This document shows, in pieces, positions 35,651 to 44,514 of a DNA stretch of 64,000 nucleotides. The notes beneath the pieces are model-generated. The model ran no database searches. It was not told the origin of the DNA and was given only the letters and a program-made list of their open reading frames with translations. This stretch comes from Tianweitania populi. Its GTDB lineage: Bacteria > Pseudomonadota > Alphaproteobacteria > Rhizobiales > Rhizobiaceae. Numbering within the stretch: position 1 is the first letter of the stretch; each line of letters starts with the position of its first letter. The stretch covers positions 1,101,501-1,165,500 of the forward strand of contig NZ_BMZQ01000002.1 in NCBI RefSeq assembly GCF_014652875.1. Direction: 5' to 3'. The translations under genes were made by a program, and so were the position numbers.

Positions 35651-35792
35651 AGATCCGGGTCCGTGCCTGGGAAGATTGGGCGAAGTATACAGCGAGGCGT
35701 CAATGGAATCCAAACGCTGAGTGCCGTTAAGACTTCACTTTGACCTCAACAAGGCAAGAGTGGGGGCTTCAAGAAGGCAAGAACGACCCTTG

Positions 35793-35820
35793 CTTGACCC
35801 CGCTTGTGGGCAAGCTATAG
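35793..35820 (+). promoter_or_regulatory. Sigma-70-type promoter before the M20 amidohydrolase
   Basis: CTTGAC (35793-35798), 16 bp, CTATAG (35815-35820) is close to the rhizobial housekeeping consensus CTTGAC-N17-CTATAT. It lies about 30 bp upstream of the ATG at 35852. Confidence 0.6.
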
Positions 35821-35851
35821 CCTTTCCCTGTCTTTACCGGAGTGCCTGCGA

Positions 35852-37021
35852 ATGCCTATCCTCAACCGTGCCGCCGAATTGCAGGATGAGGTCACAGGCT
35901 GGCGCCGGGCGCTTCACACGCGCCCCGAACTGATGTTCGAGCTCCATGAAACGGCCGCCTTCGTAGAAGGCAAGCTGCGGGCGTTCGGCTGCGACACGGT
36001 TGAAACCGGCTTTGCCAAGACGGGCGTGGTGGCTCTGATCAAGGGCCGTCTCGGCGATGGTCCGACGATAGGTCTGCGCTCCGACATGGATGCGCTGCCG
36101 CTCACCGAGATCACCGGCGCGCCCTATGCCTCCACCACACCCGGCGCCATGCATGCCTGTGGCCATGACGGTCATACCGCCATGCTGCTGGGTGCCGCCA
36201 AGTATCTGGCTGAGACCCGCAACTTCGCAGGCACGGTCGCCGTGATCTTCCAGCCGGCCGAAGAAGGCGGCGGTGGCGGGCGTGTGATGGTGCAGGAAGG
36301 CATCATGGAACGGTTCAACATCGAAACCGTCTATGGCATGCACAACAAGCCAGGCCTTCCGGTCGGCCAGTTCGCGATCCGGTCGGGTCCGATCATGGCG
36401 GCGACGGCCGAGTTCACGCTGACGATCAAGGGCCGCGGCGGCCATGCGGCCATGCCCTATCGCACGATCGACCCGATCGTGATCGGCAGCCAGATCGTGC
36501 AGGCGCTGCAGACGGTCGTGTCGCGCAACACCGATCCGATCGATTCCGCCGTTTTGTCGGTCACCAAGTTTCACGGTGGCGAAACGCACAACATCATCCC
36601 CGAACAGGTGGAGCTCGCCGGCACCGTGCGCACGCTGCGGACCGAAGTGGCCACCTATGCGCGGGACCGGATCGTCGCGATCTGCGAGGGCATCGGTGCG
36701 GCCAATGGCGCCACGATCGATGTCGACTTCGACTTCAACTATCCCGTCACCTTCAACCATGCCGAACAAGCCAGGTTCGCTGGTGAAACGGCGATCGCTG
36801 TTGCCGGCGCCAACGGCGTCGATCTCGACGTCGCGCCGATGATGGCTGGCGAAGACTTCTCCTACATGCTGGAAAAGCGTCCGGGCGCCTTCATCTTCTT
36901 AGGCAATGGCGACAGTGCCGGCCTGCACAACCCCGCCTACGACTTCAACGACGAGGCGATCCCGCACGGTATCAGCTATTGGGTCAAGCTCGCCGAAACA
37001 GCGCTCGCCAAGCAAAACTGA
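35852..37021 (+). CDS. M20D family amidohydrolase (hippurate/N-acyl-amino-acid hydrolase-like)
   Basis: The 389-residue metallopeptidase-type hydrolase has GLRSDMDALPL, HACGHDGHTAML with the Cys and His that bind the dinuclear metal site in this subfamily, and FQPAEEGGGGGRVM containing the general-base Glu. The lid/dimerisation domain (GRGGHAAMPYRTIDP) is intact. Substrates of relatives include hippurate, N-acetyl amino acids, indole-acetyl amino acids and N-acyl-diaminopimelate; the sequence alone does not decide. ATG 35852 follows GGAG by about 10 nt; the longer frame to 35804 overlaps the promoter. Confidence 0.92.
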   Translation: MPILNRAAELQDEVTGWRRALHTRPELMFELHETAAFVEGKLRAFGCDTVETGFAKTGVVALIKGRLGDGPTIGLRSDMDALPLTEITGAPYASTTPGAMHACGHDGHTAMLLGAAKYLAETRNFAGTVAVIFQPAEEGGGGGRVMVQEGIMERFNIETVYGMHNKPGLPVGQFAIRSGPIMAATAEFTLTIKGRGGHAAMPYRTIDPIVIGSQIVQALQTVVSRNTDPIDSAVLSVTKFHGGETHNIIPEQVELAGTVRTLRTEVATYARDRIVAICEGIGAANGATIDVDFDFNYPVTFNHAEQARFAGETAIAVAGANGVDLDVAPMMAGEDFSYMLEKRPGAFIFLGNGDSAGLHNPAYDFNDEAIPHGISYWVKLAETALAKQN

Positions 37022-37087
37022 ACGGAAACGATCCTTGCGGAGATGCTTGCCTGTTCTCAGCCGAACAGGCTATGAAACGTCCCGCAT

Positions 37088-37164
37088 GGTCCCGTAGCTC
37101 AGTAGGATAGAGCGACAGATTCCTAATCTGTAGGTCACAGGTTCGATTCCTGTCGGGATCGCCA
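37088..37164 (+). tRNA. tRNA-Arg (anticodon CCT)
   Basis: The acceptor GGTCCCG (37088-37094) pairs with CGGGATC (37154-37160), allowing one G-T pair. AGCTCAGTAGGATAGAGC forms the D arm, ACAGA-TTCCTAA-TCTGT the anticodon arm with CCT, and CAGGTTCGATTCCTG the T arm. The CCA end is encoded (37162-37164). It decodes AGG. Confidence 0.97.
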
Positions 37165-37200
37165 TTGGCATCCTGCCTTTGATGATGACATTCTTCATCT

Positions 37201-37222
37201 TGCGTCGCATCGATGCGGCGCA
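37201..37222 (+). terminator. Hairpin after tRNA-Arg
   Basis: TGCGTCGCATCG and CGATGCGGCGCA are complementary over nearly the full 22 bp with one mismatch, followed by AAAATGCTTTTGC. It may terminate or process the tRNA transcript. The weak T-run makes it a modest call. Confidence 0.45.
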
Positions 37223-37246
37223 AAATGCTTTTGCTTGAGGGATGTA

Positions 37247-37537
37247 ATGGGGGCCTCTCAGACGATCACGACGCGGATGCGGTTTGATCTGCGCGGGTGG
37301 ATTGGCGCGGCATTGTTTGTGATCGGTCCGTTCGTATCATTCTATGGCTATTGGGGGATCATTACGTGGTCCGGTTACAGCAAGCCGACGATGATCTCCC
37401 TTGTCCTGCTGCTCCTCGGAGCCGCAGCCTTCTTGATCGGGTGCCTGCTGGTTCTGGTCGGGCGTGTCCAGCATCATGTGGTGAGCCCAGCTGAAGCGTT
37501 GAACAGCCCGCTTCAGGAGCTGGCGCGGCGCCGGTGA
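37247..37537 (+). CDS. Small hypothetical membrane protein
   Basis: ATG 37247 with GAGGG 6 nt upstream opens a 96-residue frame. Two transmembrane segments are evident at about 22-42 (GAALFVIGPFVSFYGYWG) and 50-73 (MISLVLLLLGAAAFLIGCLLVL), with a basic C-terminus. I recognise no family. It stands alone between the tRNA and the sulfate transporter operon. Confidence 0.65.
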   Translation: MGASQTITTRMRFDLRGWIGAALFVIGPFVSFYGYWGIITWSGYSKPTMISLVLLLLGAAAFLIGCLLVLVGRVQHHVVSPAEALNSPLQELARRR

Positions 37538-37628
37538 CCTGGAATACGATCAGAGCCTCTATGCCTTTGTCTCAAGCGGGCAGGGGGGATCCGATAAGAA
37601 TATTTAGCAATCCATTCTCACATCGTCC

Positions 37629-37644
37629 GCGATTTCGAAATCGC
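37629..37644. promoter_or_regulatory. 16-bp perfect palindrome upstream of cysP, candidate operator
   Basis: GCGATTTCGAAATCGC is a perfect palindrome. A plausible -10 TATAAA is at 37661-37666, so the palindrome would cover the -35 position of the sulfate-transporter promoter. The regulator is unknown; a sulfur- or cysteine-responsive factor is the natural guess. Confidence 0.5.
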
Positions 37645-37705
37645 ATGCCATTGCATTGTCTATAAAGCCGCTAGAGTTGATGCTGTTCAACGGGGCTGGA
37701 ACGGC

Positions 37706-38734
37706 ATGAGACTTAATCGCAGAACACTCTTCCTGACGGCCGTGCTGGCCGGTGCCGCGCAATTCGGCGGCCTGGGTTTTGCTTTCGCGCAAACCACCCT
37801 GCTCAACGTGTCCTATGATCCGACGCGCGAGCTTTACAAGGACTACAACGCCGTCTTCGCAAGCAAGTGGAAGGCCGATACGGGCGAAGACGTGTCGATC
37901 CAGGCTTCGCATGGCGGTTCGGGCAAGCAAGCGCGCTCGGTGATCGACGGGCTTGAGGCCGATGTGGTGACGCTGGCGCTGGAAAGCGACATCAACGCCA
38001 TCGCCGAAGCCACCAAGAAGATTAATCCGGACTGGCGCACGCGCCTGCCGAACAATTCCTCGCCTTACACCTCGACGATCGTGTTCCTGGTGCGCAAGGG
38101 CAATCCGAAGGCGATCAACGACTGGGGCGATCTGGTCAAGGACGGCGTCGAGGTGATCACGCCGAACCCGAAGACCTCCGGCGGTGCGCGCTGGAACTAT
38201 CTGGCAGCCTGGGCCTGGGCAAACGACAAGTTCGGCGGCGATGAAGCCAAGACGCGCGATTATATCGCCGAGCTCTTCAAGCATGTGCCGATCCTCGACA
38301 CCGGCGCGCGCGGCTCCACCGTGACCTTCGCGCAGCGCCAGCTGGGCGACGTGCTGCTTGCCTGGGAAAACGAAGCCTATCTGGCCGCCGACGAGTTTGG
38401 CGCCGATCAGTTCGACATCGTGTTCCCGCCGCAGTCGATCCTGGCCGAACCGCCAGTCGCCGTCGTGGATGCCAATGTCGATGCCAAGGGCACGCGCAAG
38501 GTGGCGGAGGCCTATCTCGAATATCTCTATTCGGAGGAAGGCCAGCGCCTGGCTGCCAAGCATCATTATCGCCCGTCCAAGCCAGATCTCGTGCCGGCCG
38601 AGGAGCTGAAGCAGTTCACGCAGATCAAGCTGATCTCGATCGACGATCCGTTGTTTGGCGGATGGGCCAAGGCGCAGCCGACCCATTTTGGCGATGGCGG
38701 CACCTTCGACCAGTTGTACAAGCCGGGTAAATAA
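37706..38734 (+). CDS. cysP: Sulfate/thiosulfate ABC transporter substrate-binding protein
   Basis: The 342-residue periplasmic binding protein has a signal peptide ([21 protein letters not shown], cleavage after AFAQ region). The mature sequence [32 protein letters not shown] and [16 protein letters not shown] are the oxyanion-contact segments of Sbp/CysP. It delivers sulfate (or thiosulfate) to CysTWA. The stop codon is followed immediately by the cysT ATG. Whether it is the Sbp or the CysP type cannot be decided here. Confidence 0.95.
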   Translation: MRLNRRTLFLTAVLAGAAQFGGLGFAFAQTTLLNVSYDPTRELYKDYNAVFASKWKADTGEDVSIQASHGGSGKQARSVIDGLEADVVTLALESDINAIAEATKKINPDWRTRLPNNSSPYTSTIVFLVRKGNPKAINDWGDLVKDGVEVITPNPKTSGGARWNYLAAWAWANDKFGGDEAKTRDYIAELFKHVPILDTGARGSTVTFAQRQLGDVLLAWENEAYLAADEFGADQFDIVFPPQSILAEPPVAVVDANVDAKGTRKVAEAYLEYLYSEEGQRLAAKHHYRPSKPDLVPAEELKQFTQIKLISIDDPLFGGWAKAQPTHFGDGGTFDQLYKPGK

Positions 38735-39598
38735 ATGACCGCTGCCGCTTCGAGCGGCGCAGGTTGGCGATTGAAGAAACCGAGTGTTCTTCCCGGCTTC
38801 GGGTTGACGCTCGGTTTCACGCTTGTCTACCTGACGCTGATCATCCTGCTGCCTCTTGCCGGCCTGGTATGGCGCTCCGCCGCGATCGGTCCCGACGCGT
38901 TCTGGGCGATTGCTTCAGACGAGCGAACGCTGCGCGCGCTGCAGGTGAGCTTTGGCACCTCGCTGGTTGCGGCGCTGGTCAATGTCGTGTTCGGCACGAT
39001 CCTCGCCTGGGTTCTTGTGCGCTATCGCTTTCCCGGCAGGCGCATCATCGATGCGATCGTCGATCTGCCTTTTGCGCTGCCGACTGCGGTCGCCGGCATT
39101 GCGCTGACCACGCTTTATGCGCCGAACGGGCCGATCGGCGGTCTGTTGAAGCCGCTCGGCATCCAGGTCGGCTATACGCCGCTCGGTATCATCGTGGCGC
39201 TGATCTTTATCGGTCTGCCGTTCGTGGTGCGCACGGTGCAGCCGGTGATGGAAGAAATCGACCGCGAGGTGGAGGAAGCGGCCGCGACGCTGGGTGCGGG
39301 TCGTCGTCAGACGATTGCGCGCGTTCTCCTGCCGGCCCTCACGCCCGCGATCCTGACTGGCTTTGCGCTCGCCTTTGCCCGCGCCGTCGGGGAATATGGC
39401 TCGGTGATCTTCATTGCCGGCAACATTCCTTATGTCAGCGAGATCGCGCCCTTGTTGATTGTGATCCGGCTGGAAGAGTTCAACTATGGCGGTGCGGCCG
39501 CGACGGGCACGATCATGCTGCTTCTGTCCTTCGTGATGCTGCTCGTCATCAACCTTATCCAGGCCTGGAGCCGCAGGAGGTATGGCTATGGCGCTTGA
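38735..39598 (+). CDS. cysT: Sulfate ABC transporter permease CysT
   Basis: The 287-residue inner-membrane permease has about six hydrophobic helices and the EAA loop VEEAAATLGAGRRQTIARVLLP, shortened here to its core EEAAATLGAG. DLPFALPTAVAGIALTTLYA is a typical CysT stretch. The ATG directly abuts the cysP stop and the 3' end overlaps cysW by 11 bp, so the whole set is one operon. It forms a heterodimer with CysW. Confidence 0.95.
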   Translation: MTAAASSGAGWRLKKPSVLPGFGLTLGFTLVYLTLIILLPLAGLVWRSAAIGPDAFWAIASDERTLRALQVSFGTSLVAALVNVVFGTILAWVLVRYRFPGRRIIDAIVDLPFALPTAVAGIALTTLYAPNGPIGGLLKPLGIQVGYTPLGIIVALIFIGLPFVVRTVQPVMEEIDREVEEAAATLGAGRRQTIARVLLPALTPAILTGFALAFARAVGEYGSVIFIAGNIPYVSEIAPLLIVIRLEEFNYGGAAATGTIMLLLSFVMLLVINLIQAWSRRRYGYGA

Positions 39599-40469
39599 GC
39601 AGTCTTTCGCGCAAACGCCGCTGCGGCCGCTGAAAAGCGCGGTCACGGAAAGCCTGACGACGCGCATCGTGCTGATCGCGATTTCGCTGCTGTTCCTGGC
39701 GCTGTTTCTCGTCACCCCGCTGGTGATGGTGTTCATCCAGGCTTTCGCCGGCGGATGGAGCACCTATCTCGCGTCGCTGGTGGAGCCGGATGCGATGGCC
39801 GCCATCCGGCTGACGCTGACGGTGGCGGTCATTTCCGTTCCGCTCAACATCGTCTTCGGTTTGGCCGCGGCCTGGGCCATCGCCAAGTTCGAGTTCAAGG
39901 GCAAGGCGTTCCTGATCACGCTGATCGACCTGCCGTTTTCCGTGTCACCGGTGATCGCGGGCCTGGTTTATGTGCTTCTGTTCGGCGGCGGCAGCGTGCT
40001 TGGCCCTTGGTTGAAGAGCCATGGAATCGAGATCCTGTTTGCGGTTCCGGGTATCGTGCTGGCTACCATCTTTGTGACCTTTCCGTTCGTGGCGCGCGAA
40101 CTGATCCCGTTGATGCAGGATCAGGGTTCGGGCGATGAGGAAGCCGCACTCTCACTGGGCGCCAGCGGCTGGCAGACCTTCTGGTATGTCACACTACCCA
40201 ATGTGAAATGGGCGCTGCTTTACGGCGTGCTGCTGTGCAATGCGCGTGCGATGGGCGAGTTCGGCGCGGTGTCTGTGGTGTCCGGCCATATTCGCGGCCT
40301 CACCAACACGATGCCGCTGCATGTCGAGATCCTCTACAACGAGTATAATGCCGTCGGCGCCTTCGCGGTAGCTTCGCTGCTCGCCTTGCTGGCGCTGGTC
40401 ACGCTTGTTCTGAAATCCTTCCTTGAATTCCGGTATGGCGACGAAATGGCCGCCACGGCAAAGCATTGA
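39588..40469 (+). CDS. cysW: Sulfate ABC transporter permease CysW
   Basis: A 293-residue permease, partner of CysT. Features are [17 protein letters not shown] near TM1, [20 protein letters not shown] and the EAA loop [19 protein letters not shown] prefer the second ATG (39588) because AGGAGG ends 8 nt upstream, whereas the first ATG (39582) is only 1 nt from it. Both lie inside the cysT 3' end. Confidence 0.94.
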   Translation: MALEQSFAQTPLRPLKSAVTESLTTRIVLIAISLLFLALFLVTPLVMVFIQAFAGGWSTYLASLVEPDAMAAIRLTLTVAVISVPLNIVFGLAAAWAIAKFEFKGKAFLITLIDLPFSVSPVIAGLVYVLLFGGGSVLGPWLKSHGIEILFAVPGIVLATIFVTFPFVARELIPLMQDQGSGDEEAALSLGASGWQTFWYVTLPNVKWALLYGVLLCNARAMGEFGAVSVVSGHIRGLTNTMPLHVEILYNEYNAVGAFAVASLLALLALVTLVLKSFLEFRYGDEMAATAKH

Positions 40470-40479
40470 GTTTGCAACC

Positions 40480-41514
40480 ATGAGCGTTTCCATCCGCAAT
40501 GTTCGCAAGGAATTCGAGAATTTTCCGGCGCTCCACGATGTCTCGCTCGACATCAAGACAAGCGAGCTGATCGCGCTTCTGGGACCATCCGGCTCCGGCA
40601 AGACGACGCTGCTGCGGCTGATCGCCGGGCTGGAAAGTCCGACGGCAGGCTCGGTGTTTTTTGGCGACGAAGACGCCTCGCATCGATCCGTGCAGGAGCG
40701 CAATGTCGGCTTTGTGTTCCAGCATTACGCGCTGTTCCGACATATGACTGTGGCCGACAATATCGGCTTCGGTTTGAAGGTTCGGCCTTCCGCGACGCGG
40801 CCGTCCAAGGCGGACATCCGTGCGCGCGCCATTGAGTTGCTGCGGCTGGTGCAACTGTCGGGGCTGGAAAACCGCTATCCGGCGCAGCTATCCGGCGGCC
40901 AGCGGCAGCGCGTGGCGCTGGCACGCGCCATGGCGATCGAGCCCAAGGTGCTGCTGCTCGACGAACCCTTCGGCGCGCTCGATGCGCAGGTGCGGCGTGA
41001 ACTCCGCCGATGGCTGCGTGAGATTCACGAGGCCACCGGTCACACCACCGTGTTCGTGACGCATGACCAGGAGGAAGCGCTCGAACTGGCCGACCGCGTC
41101 GTGGTGATGAGCCAGGGGCGGATCGAGCAGGTCGGCACCGCCGATGAGGTCTATGACAACCCGAACTCGCCCTTCGTTTACGGCTTTATCGGCGATTCCA
41201 GCTCGATCCCCGTTCAGGTCGAGGGTGACCGCGTGCTGCTCGGCGACAAACGCCTGGCCCTCAAGGGATGGAGTGCGAAGGATGGGAAAGCGCAGCTGTT
41301 TTTCCGACCTCACGATGTCGAGATCGTGGAAGGCGGGGAGGGCGCCATACTCGGCAAGGTGCTTGCCAGCCGCCGTGTTGCCGGTCTGCGCCGTGTTGAA
41401 CTGAGCGTCGAGGATGACGGGCATGTCGAGATCGAGCTGCCCGCCGATCGTGATGCGCCGGTGGGTTCCACGCTCGGCTTCCGCCCGCAACGCTTCAAGC
41501 TGTTTCCCGCCTAA
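40480..41514 (+). CDS. cysA: Sulfate ABC transporter ATP-binding protein CysA
   Basis: This 344-residue ABC ATPase has Walker [11 protein letters not shown]-loop [13 protein letters not shown], signature [14 protein letters not shown], Walker [13 protein letters not shown] and the switch His in [11 protein letters not shown]-terminal regulatory (TOBE-like) domain follows from about residue 240. ATG 40480 is used; upstream codons belong to the end of cysW. It closes the operon and is followed by a strong terminator. Confidence 0.95.
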   Translation: MSVSIRNVRKEFENFPALHDVSLDIKTSELIALLGPSGSGKTTLLRLIAGLESPTAGSVFFGDEDASHRSVQERNVGFVFQHYALFRHMTVADNIGFGLKVRPSATRPSKADIRARAIELLRLVQLSGLENRYPAQLSGGQRQRVALARAMAIEPKVLLLDEPFGALDAQVRRELRRWLREIHEATGHTTVFVTHDQEEALELADRVVVMSQGRIEQVGTADEVYDNPNSPFVYGFIGDSSSIPVQVEGDRVLLGDKRLALKGWSAKDGKAQLFFRPHDVEIVEGGEGAILGKVLASRRVAGLRRVELSVEDDGHVEIELPADRDAPVGSTLGFRPQRFKLFPA

Positions 41515-41520
41515 TTACTC

Positions 41521-41559
41521 AATGAAACAGGGCCGGTGCGAGACCGGCCCTGTTTCATT
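41521..41559. terminator. Strong bidirectional terminator between cysA and nirK
   Basis: A 17-bp perfect stem (41521-41537 with 41543-41559) encloses the loop GCGAG. The stem begins AATGAAACAGGG and ends CCCTGTTTCATT. It serves the convergent cysA and nirK transcripts. Confidence 0.93.
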
Positions 41560-41577
41560 TCGAGAGAGTGTTACGGC

Positions 41578-42708
41578 TTACTCCGCGCTGGCTGTAGCGT
41601 GGAAGATGTCGTGGTTCTCATCGCCTTCCACGATCAGGAAGCCGGCCAGACCGCGCTCGACGCGCGACAAAGCGTGGTCAACCAGGACGTAGCGGCCCGG
41701 CACTTCCACCTTGAACTCGACCGCTGCGGCGCCACCGGCAGGAACGGTGATCGTCTGGACATTGGTGAGCGGCTCGGAGGTGAGCGAGCCGACCTGATAG
41801 ACCTTGTCGAAGATCTCGCCGATCACGTGGAACGAGGACGAGAAGTTCGGGCCGCCGACGCCGATATAGATGCGCACGGTTTCGCCGACCTTGGCCTTGA
41901 GCGGGTTGTGCTCGGTGAGCGAACCGACATGGCCGTTGAAGACGAAATATTCGGGACGCTCGTTGAGGAGCTTCTCGTAGCTTTCCGTCAGAAGACCGGA
42001 AGACCCGAAGGCTTCTTCCGTATAGATCTCGCCCTGCATGACGTAGAACTCGTGATCGACCTTCGGCAGACCGTTCTCGGGTTCGACCAGGATCATGCCA
42101 TACATGCCGTTGGCGATGTGCATGGCGACCGGCGGCACCGCGCAGTGATAAACATAGATGCCGGGGTTGAGCGCCTTGAAGGTGAAGCCCTTCTTTTCGC
42201 CCGGGGCAGCACTGGTGGCACCCGCGCCGCCGCCCGGTCCGTTGACCGCGTGGAAGTCGACATTGTGCATCATCGAGCTGTCGTCGTGGTTCTTCAGCGT
42301 CACTTCCACCGTGTCGCCGACGCGAACGCGTACGAAGGGACCGGGAACGGTGCCGTTGAAGGTCCAGTAGCGATAGGTGGTACGGCCGTCGAGACGCGCC
42401 TCGAGTTCGATCGTTTCCAGCTCGACCTTGACCGTTTCCGGCGTGCGGCGCGTGATGGGCGGCGGAATGTCCTTTGGATCCTTGCCGATGTCGGTGATGC
42501 CATCGACAACCGTGTAGATGCGGTTCGACAGGCTTGCACCGGGCGACGGCGTTGCGGATGTGCCGCCATGGGCGTGCTGCGCGGCGGCCTGGCCGGTCGC
42601 GAGCAAGGTTCCGGCCATCGCTAAACCAGCCGAGCTCTTCAGGAGGTTGCGGCGCGATAGAGCGACTTCGTTGGTCTCGGTATCGGCGGTGTGATCTTGG
42701 TGTTTCAT
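41578..42708 (-). CDS. nirK: Copper-containing nitrite reductase NirK
   Basis: The 376-residue enzyme reduces nitrite to nitric oxide in the periplasm. The N-terminus has a Tat signal (LSRRNLLKSSAGLAMAG). Two cupredoxin domains follow: type 1 copper ligands in YHCAVPPVAMHIANGM, type 2 ligands in MMHNVDFHA and at the domain interface SSFHVIGE. Length and motifs match class I NirK. Pseudoazurin, its electron donor, lies 40 bp upstream on the same strand. The control is inferred to be through the FNR-type box at 43281-43294. No norCB is present in this window. Confidence 0.96.
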   Translation of the reverse strand: MKHQDHTADTETNEVALSRRNLLKSSAGLAMAGTLLATGQAAAQHAHGGTSATPSPGASLSNRIYTVVDGITDIGKDPKDIPPPITRRTPETVKVELETIELEARLDGRTTYRYWTFNGTVPGPFVRVRVGDTVEVTLKNHDDSSMMHNVDFHAVNGPGGGAGATSAAPGEKKGFTFKALNPGIYVYHCAVPPVAMHIANGMYGMILVEPENGLPKVDHEFYVMQGEIYTEEAFGSSGLLTESYEKLLNERPEYFVFNGHVGSLTEHNPLKAKVGETVRIYIGVGGPNFSSSFHVIGEIFDKVYQVGSLTSEPLTNVQTITVPAGGAAAVEFKVEVPGRYVLVDHALSRVERGLAGFLIVEGDENHDIFHATASAE

Positions 42709-42748
42709 GATCGTCTCACTTCAAGCAGAGAATTCAAGCGCGCGAGGC

Positions 42749-43183
42749 TTATTGTCCGGCTTGCGTCAGCAGGGCTTCGAAGTGGGTCTTCGCCTTGCCC
42801 GGATGCTTGACGGCCTTGACCTCTTCCGCGTTGGCGGGGGTGCCGACCTTGATCAGGGCAACCATGCCCATGCCGTAATGCGGGGTGCACTTCACGCCAT
42901 AGAGGCCTTCCTTGTCGAGCGTGACCTTCACTTCCTGATTGATCTTGCCCTTGAACGGCTCGGCGCCTTCCGGGATCATGCCCTTGATCGCCTCGGCGTC
43001 ATGACCCTTGTCGGTCGGGATAAAGGTCACGGTGTCGCCCGGTGCTGCCTCGATATAATCGGGCTGGAAAACCATTGCGCCCTTTTCGCCCTTGTTCAGC
43101 ATCTGAACCTGGTGGTCGGCGGCAAAGGCCGTTCCAGCGAAGCCAAAAGCTGCGGCGGCGGTCATGAGGATCAGCGTCTTCAT
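42749..43183 (-). CDS. Pseudoazurin
   Basis: A 144-residue periplasmic type I copper protein with a signal peptide ([22 protein letters not shown] cleavage). The copper ligands are the His in DKGHDAEAI and Cys-His-Met in [12 protein letters not shown]. It passes electrons from the cytochrome bc1 chain to NirK. It is the first gene of the paz-nirK unit; an FNR/NnrR-type box centred 104 bp upstream of the ATG fits an anaerobic nitrogen-oxide-induced promoter. Confidence 0.95.
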   Translation of the reverse strand: MKTLILMTAAAAFGFAGTAFAADHQVQMLNKGEKGAMVFQPDYIEAAPGDTVTFIPTDKGHDAEAIKGMIPEGAEPFKGKINQEVKVTLDKEGLYGVKCTPHYGMGMVALIKVGTPANAEEVKAVKHPGKAKTHFEALLTQAGQ

Positions 43184-43280
43184 CGAAGTTCCTTCCTGCT
43201 TTTTCTTGCTTGCCGAAGCGCGTTTTCTTGTCCTGCTCTCGGCTTCGGCAGCGTTTTATGACGCGCGACCCGGTGAGACT

Positions 43281-43294
43281 TTGCGCTGGAACAA
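43281..43294. promoter_or_regulatory. FNR/NnrR-type box for pseudoazurin-nirK
   Basis: TTGCG-CTGG-AACAA (TTG-N8-CAA) lies in the paz/DUF1858 divergent promoter region. Placed at -41.5, transcription of paz on the minus strand would start near 43246 with a 63-nt leader. Confidence 0.65.
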
Positions 43295-43326
43295 GTCGCG
43301 GTCATTTCTCCGAACGCGCTTTTAGT

Positions 43327-43340
43327 TTGCGTTCGATCAA
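43327..43340. promoter_or_regulatory. FNR/NnrR-type box for the DUF1858 gene
   Basis: TTGCG-TTCG-ATCAA (TTG-N8-CAA) has a perfect right half-site for the CRP/FNR family. At -41.5 it would give a start near 43375 and a 33-nt leader for the gene at 43408. It lies 33 bp from the paz box. Confidence 0.7.
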
Positions 43341-43407
43341 TGTGCCGGGCACCGATCCGCCTTACAGCTGCAAGCTAGAATGCGAGACCTGTGACGTGGG
43401 CGAGATC

Positions 43408-43680
43408 ATGAAACCGGAGACATGGCACTCGGTGGATCAGGTGATGCGCCAGTGGCCCTGCACGATCAGCGTCTTCATCGCGCACCATCTGCGGTGCGTC
43501 GGCTGCGTGGTGGGCCGCCATCATACAGTGGACGAAGCCTGTCAGGCGCATGCCGTCGACTTGCAGGTCTTCATGGACGATCTGTGCCACGCCGTTGACG
43601 GCGATTGGCGCCGGTCACGTCAGGCAATCCAGCCTCAGTCGCCCGAGGCTCTGCCTTCGGCTGCAACCAGCAGCTTGTGA
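43408..43680 (+). CDS. DUF1858 domain protein (redox-disulfide CxxC type)
   Basis: The 90-residue protein carries a DUF1858/ScdA-N-like domain: WHSVDQVMRQWPCTISVFIAH then LRCVGCVVGRHHTVDEACQ, with the CxxC pair. Such small proteins accompany denitrification and hybrid-cluster systems; their role in NO stress or Fe-S repair is inferred. ATG 43408 is chosen; the upstream open frame runs through the promoter boxes. The last 46 bp overlap tail-to-tail with the nnrR gene on the other strand. Another in-frame start (GTG 43396) is possible. Confidence 0.82.
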   Translation: MKPETWHSVDQVMRQWPCTISVFIAHHLRCVGCVVGRHHTVDEACQAHAVDLQVFMDDLCHAVDGDWRRSRQAIQPQSPEALPSAATSSL

Positions 43681-44339
43681 GGATCGCAAAGGAGCAGGCG
43701 CTGGCGCCCGCCTTCGATCAAGCCGCTCGCTTCCCACACGCTCATGATGCGGCTGACCGTATGCAGCGTGGTGCCGGTCATCTCGGCCAGATCCTGGCGG
43801 GTGACGGGAAAGTCGATCAGAACGCCGTTCTCGACCTTTGTCCCGGCCTGGCCTGCAAGGCGCAGCAAAGCGTGCGCGACGCGGCGTTGAACCTCTTCGG
43901 TGGACAATTCGGCAATGCGCGAATGCGCTTCCTGAAGGCGCTGACCGAAGGCCTGCATGGCGTTGGCGGCAAGTGCTGGTGCTTTCTCGCACAGTTTGGG
44001 CCATTGCGCCGACGGCCAGGCTAAGGCCAGGCTTTCCGTTGCCGCTAGGGCTGTGGCGGGATAGGTGTTCTTGCCGATGGCAACCGCCATGCCGCAGACC
44101 TCGCCGGGGATCACGAAGCGGATCAGCACCTGTTCGCCGTCGGGCGTGATCTTCACGACCTTCAAGCGGCCGTCGAGAACGAGAAAGAACTCGTGCGCTT
44201 CCGCGCCATGCTCGAACATCGCCGTGCCCTTGGGCACTCGCCGTGGCGACGCCTCGGCTAAAATCGCGCGCAAAGCGTCGTCGTCCAGCGACTGGAAGAT
44301 GGCGAGGTGGCGGATCAAGGACGGATCGAGGCGCGACAT
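43635..44339 (-). CDS. nnrR: Crp/Fnr family regulator, NnrR type
   Basis: The 234-residue regulator has an N-terminal cyclic-nucleotide-binding-like fold (RVPKGTAMFEHGAEAHEFFLVLDGR split around residues 34-58) and a C-terminal HTH (TRQDLAEMTGTTLHTVSRIM). It lacks the N-terminal cysteine cluster of FNR, as expected for NnrR/DNR proteins that sense NO. Adjacent nirK, pseudoazurin and nnrS and three TTG-N8-CAA boxes support NnrR. A FixK-like role is the alternative. It is convergent with and overlaps the DUF1858 gene by 46 bp. Confidence 0.87.
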   Translation of the reverse strand: MSRLDPSLIRHLAIFQSLDDDALRAILAEASPRRVPKGTAMFEHGAEAHEFFLVLDGRLKVVKITPDGEQVLIRFVIPGEVCGMAVAIGKNTYPATALAATESLALAWPSAQWPKLCEKAPALAANAMQAFGQRLQEAHSRIAELSTEEVQRRVAHALLRLAGQAGTKVENGVLIDFPVTRQDLAEMTGTTLHTVSRIMSVWEASGLIEGGRQRLLLCDPHKLLVAAEGRASGD

Positions 44340-44395
44340 GCCTAGCCATTAGCCTGCCCAACGCCGGCAATCCAGCTTCATTCCGGTTTCGAACC

Positions 44396-44409
44396 TTGCT
44401 GCAGCACAA
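44396..44409. promoter_or_regulatory. FNR/NnrR-type box between nnrR and nnrS
   Basis: TTGCT-GCAG-CACAA keeps the TTG-N8-CAA spacing. It could serve nnrS (plus strand, leader about 71 nt at -41.5), nnrR itself (minus strand, about 22 nt), or both. Confidence 0.6.
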
Positions 44410-44514
44410 AGAGGCGTGCTTGGCTCTGCGTATAGAAGGCTTCCAACGTATCGTTCCGCACGGCGTCGGCTCTGTTTGCTGGCAGGTGGCGGGATGAAGG
44501 TCTGAGGTGCCCGC

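Noticed and set aside
37088-37164. tRNA-Arg(CCT) as an integration site
   Set aside because: No integrase beside it and I noticed no second copy of the tRNA 3' end nearby; flanking genes look native.
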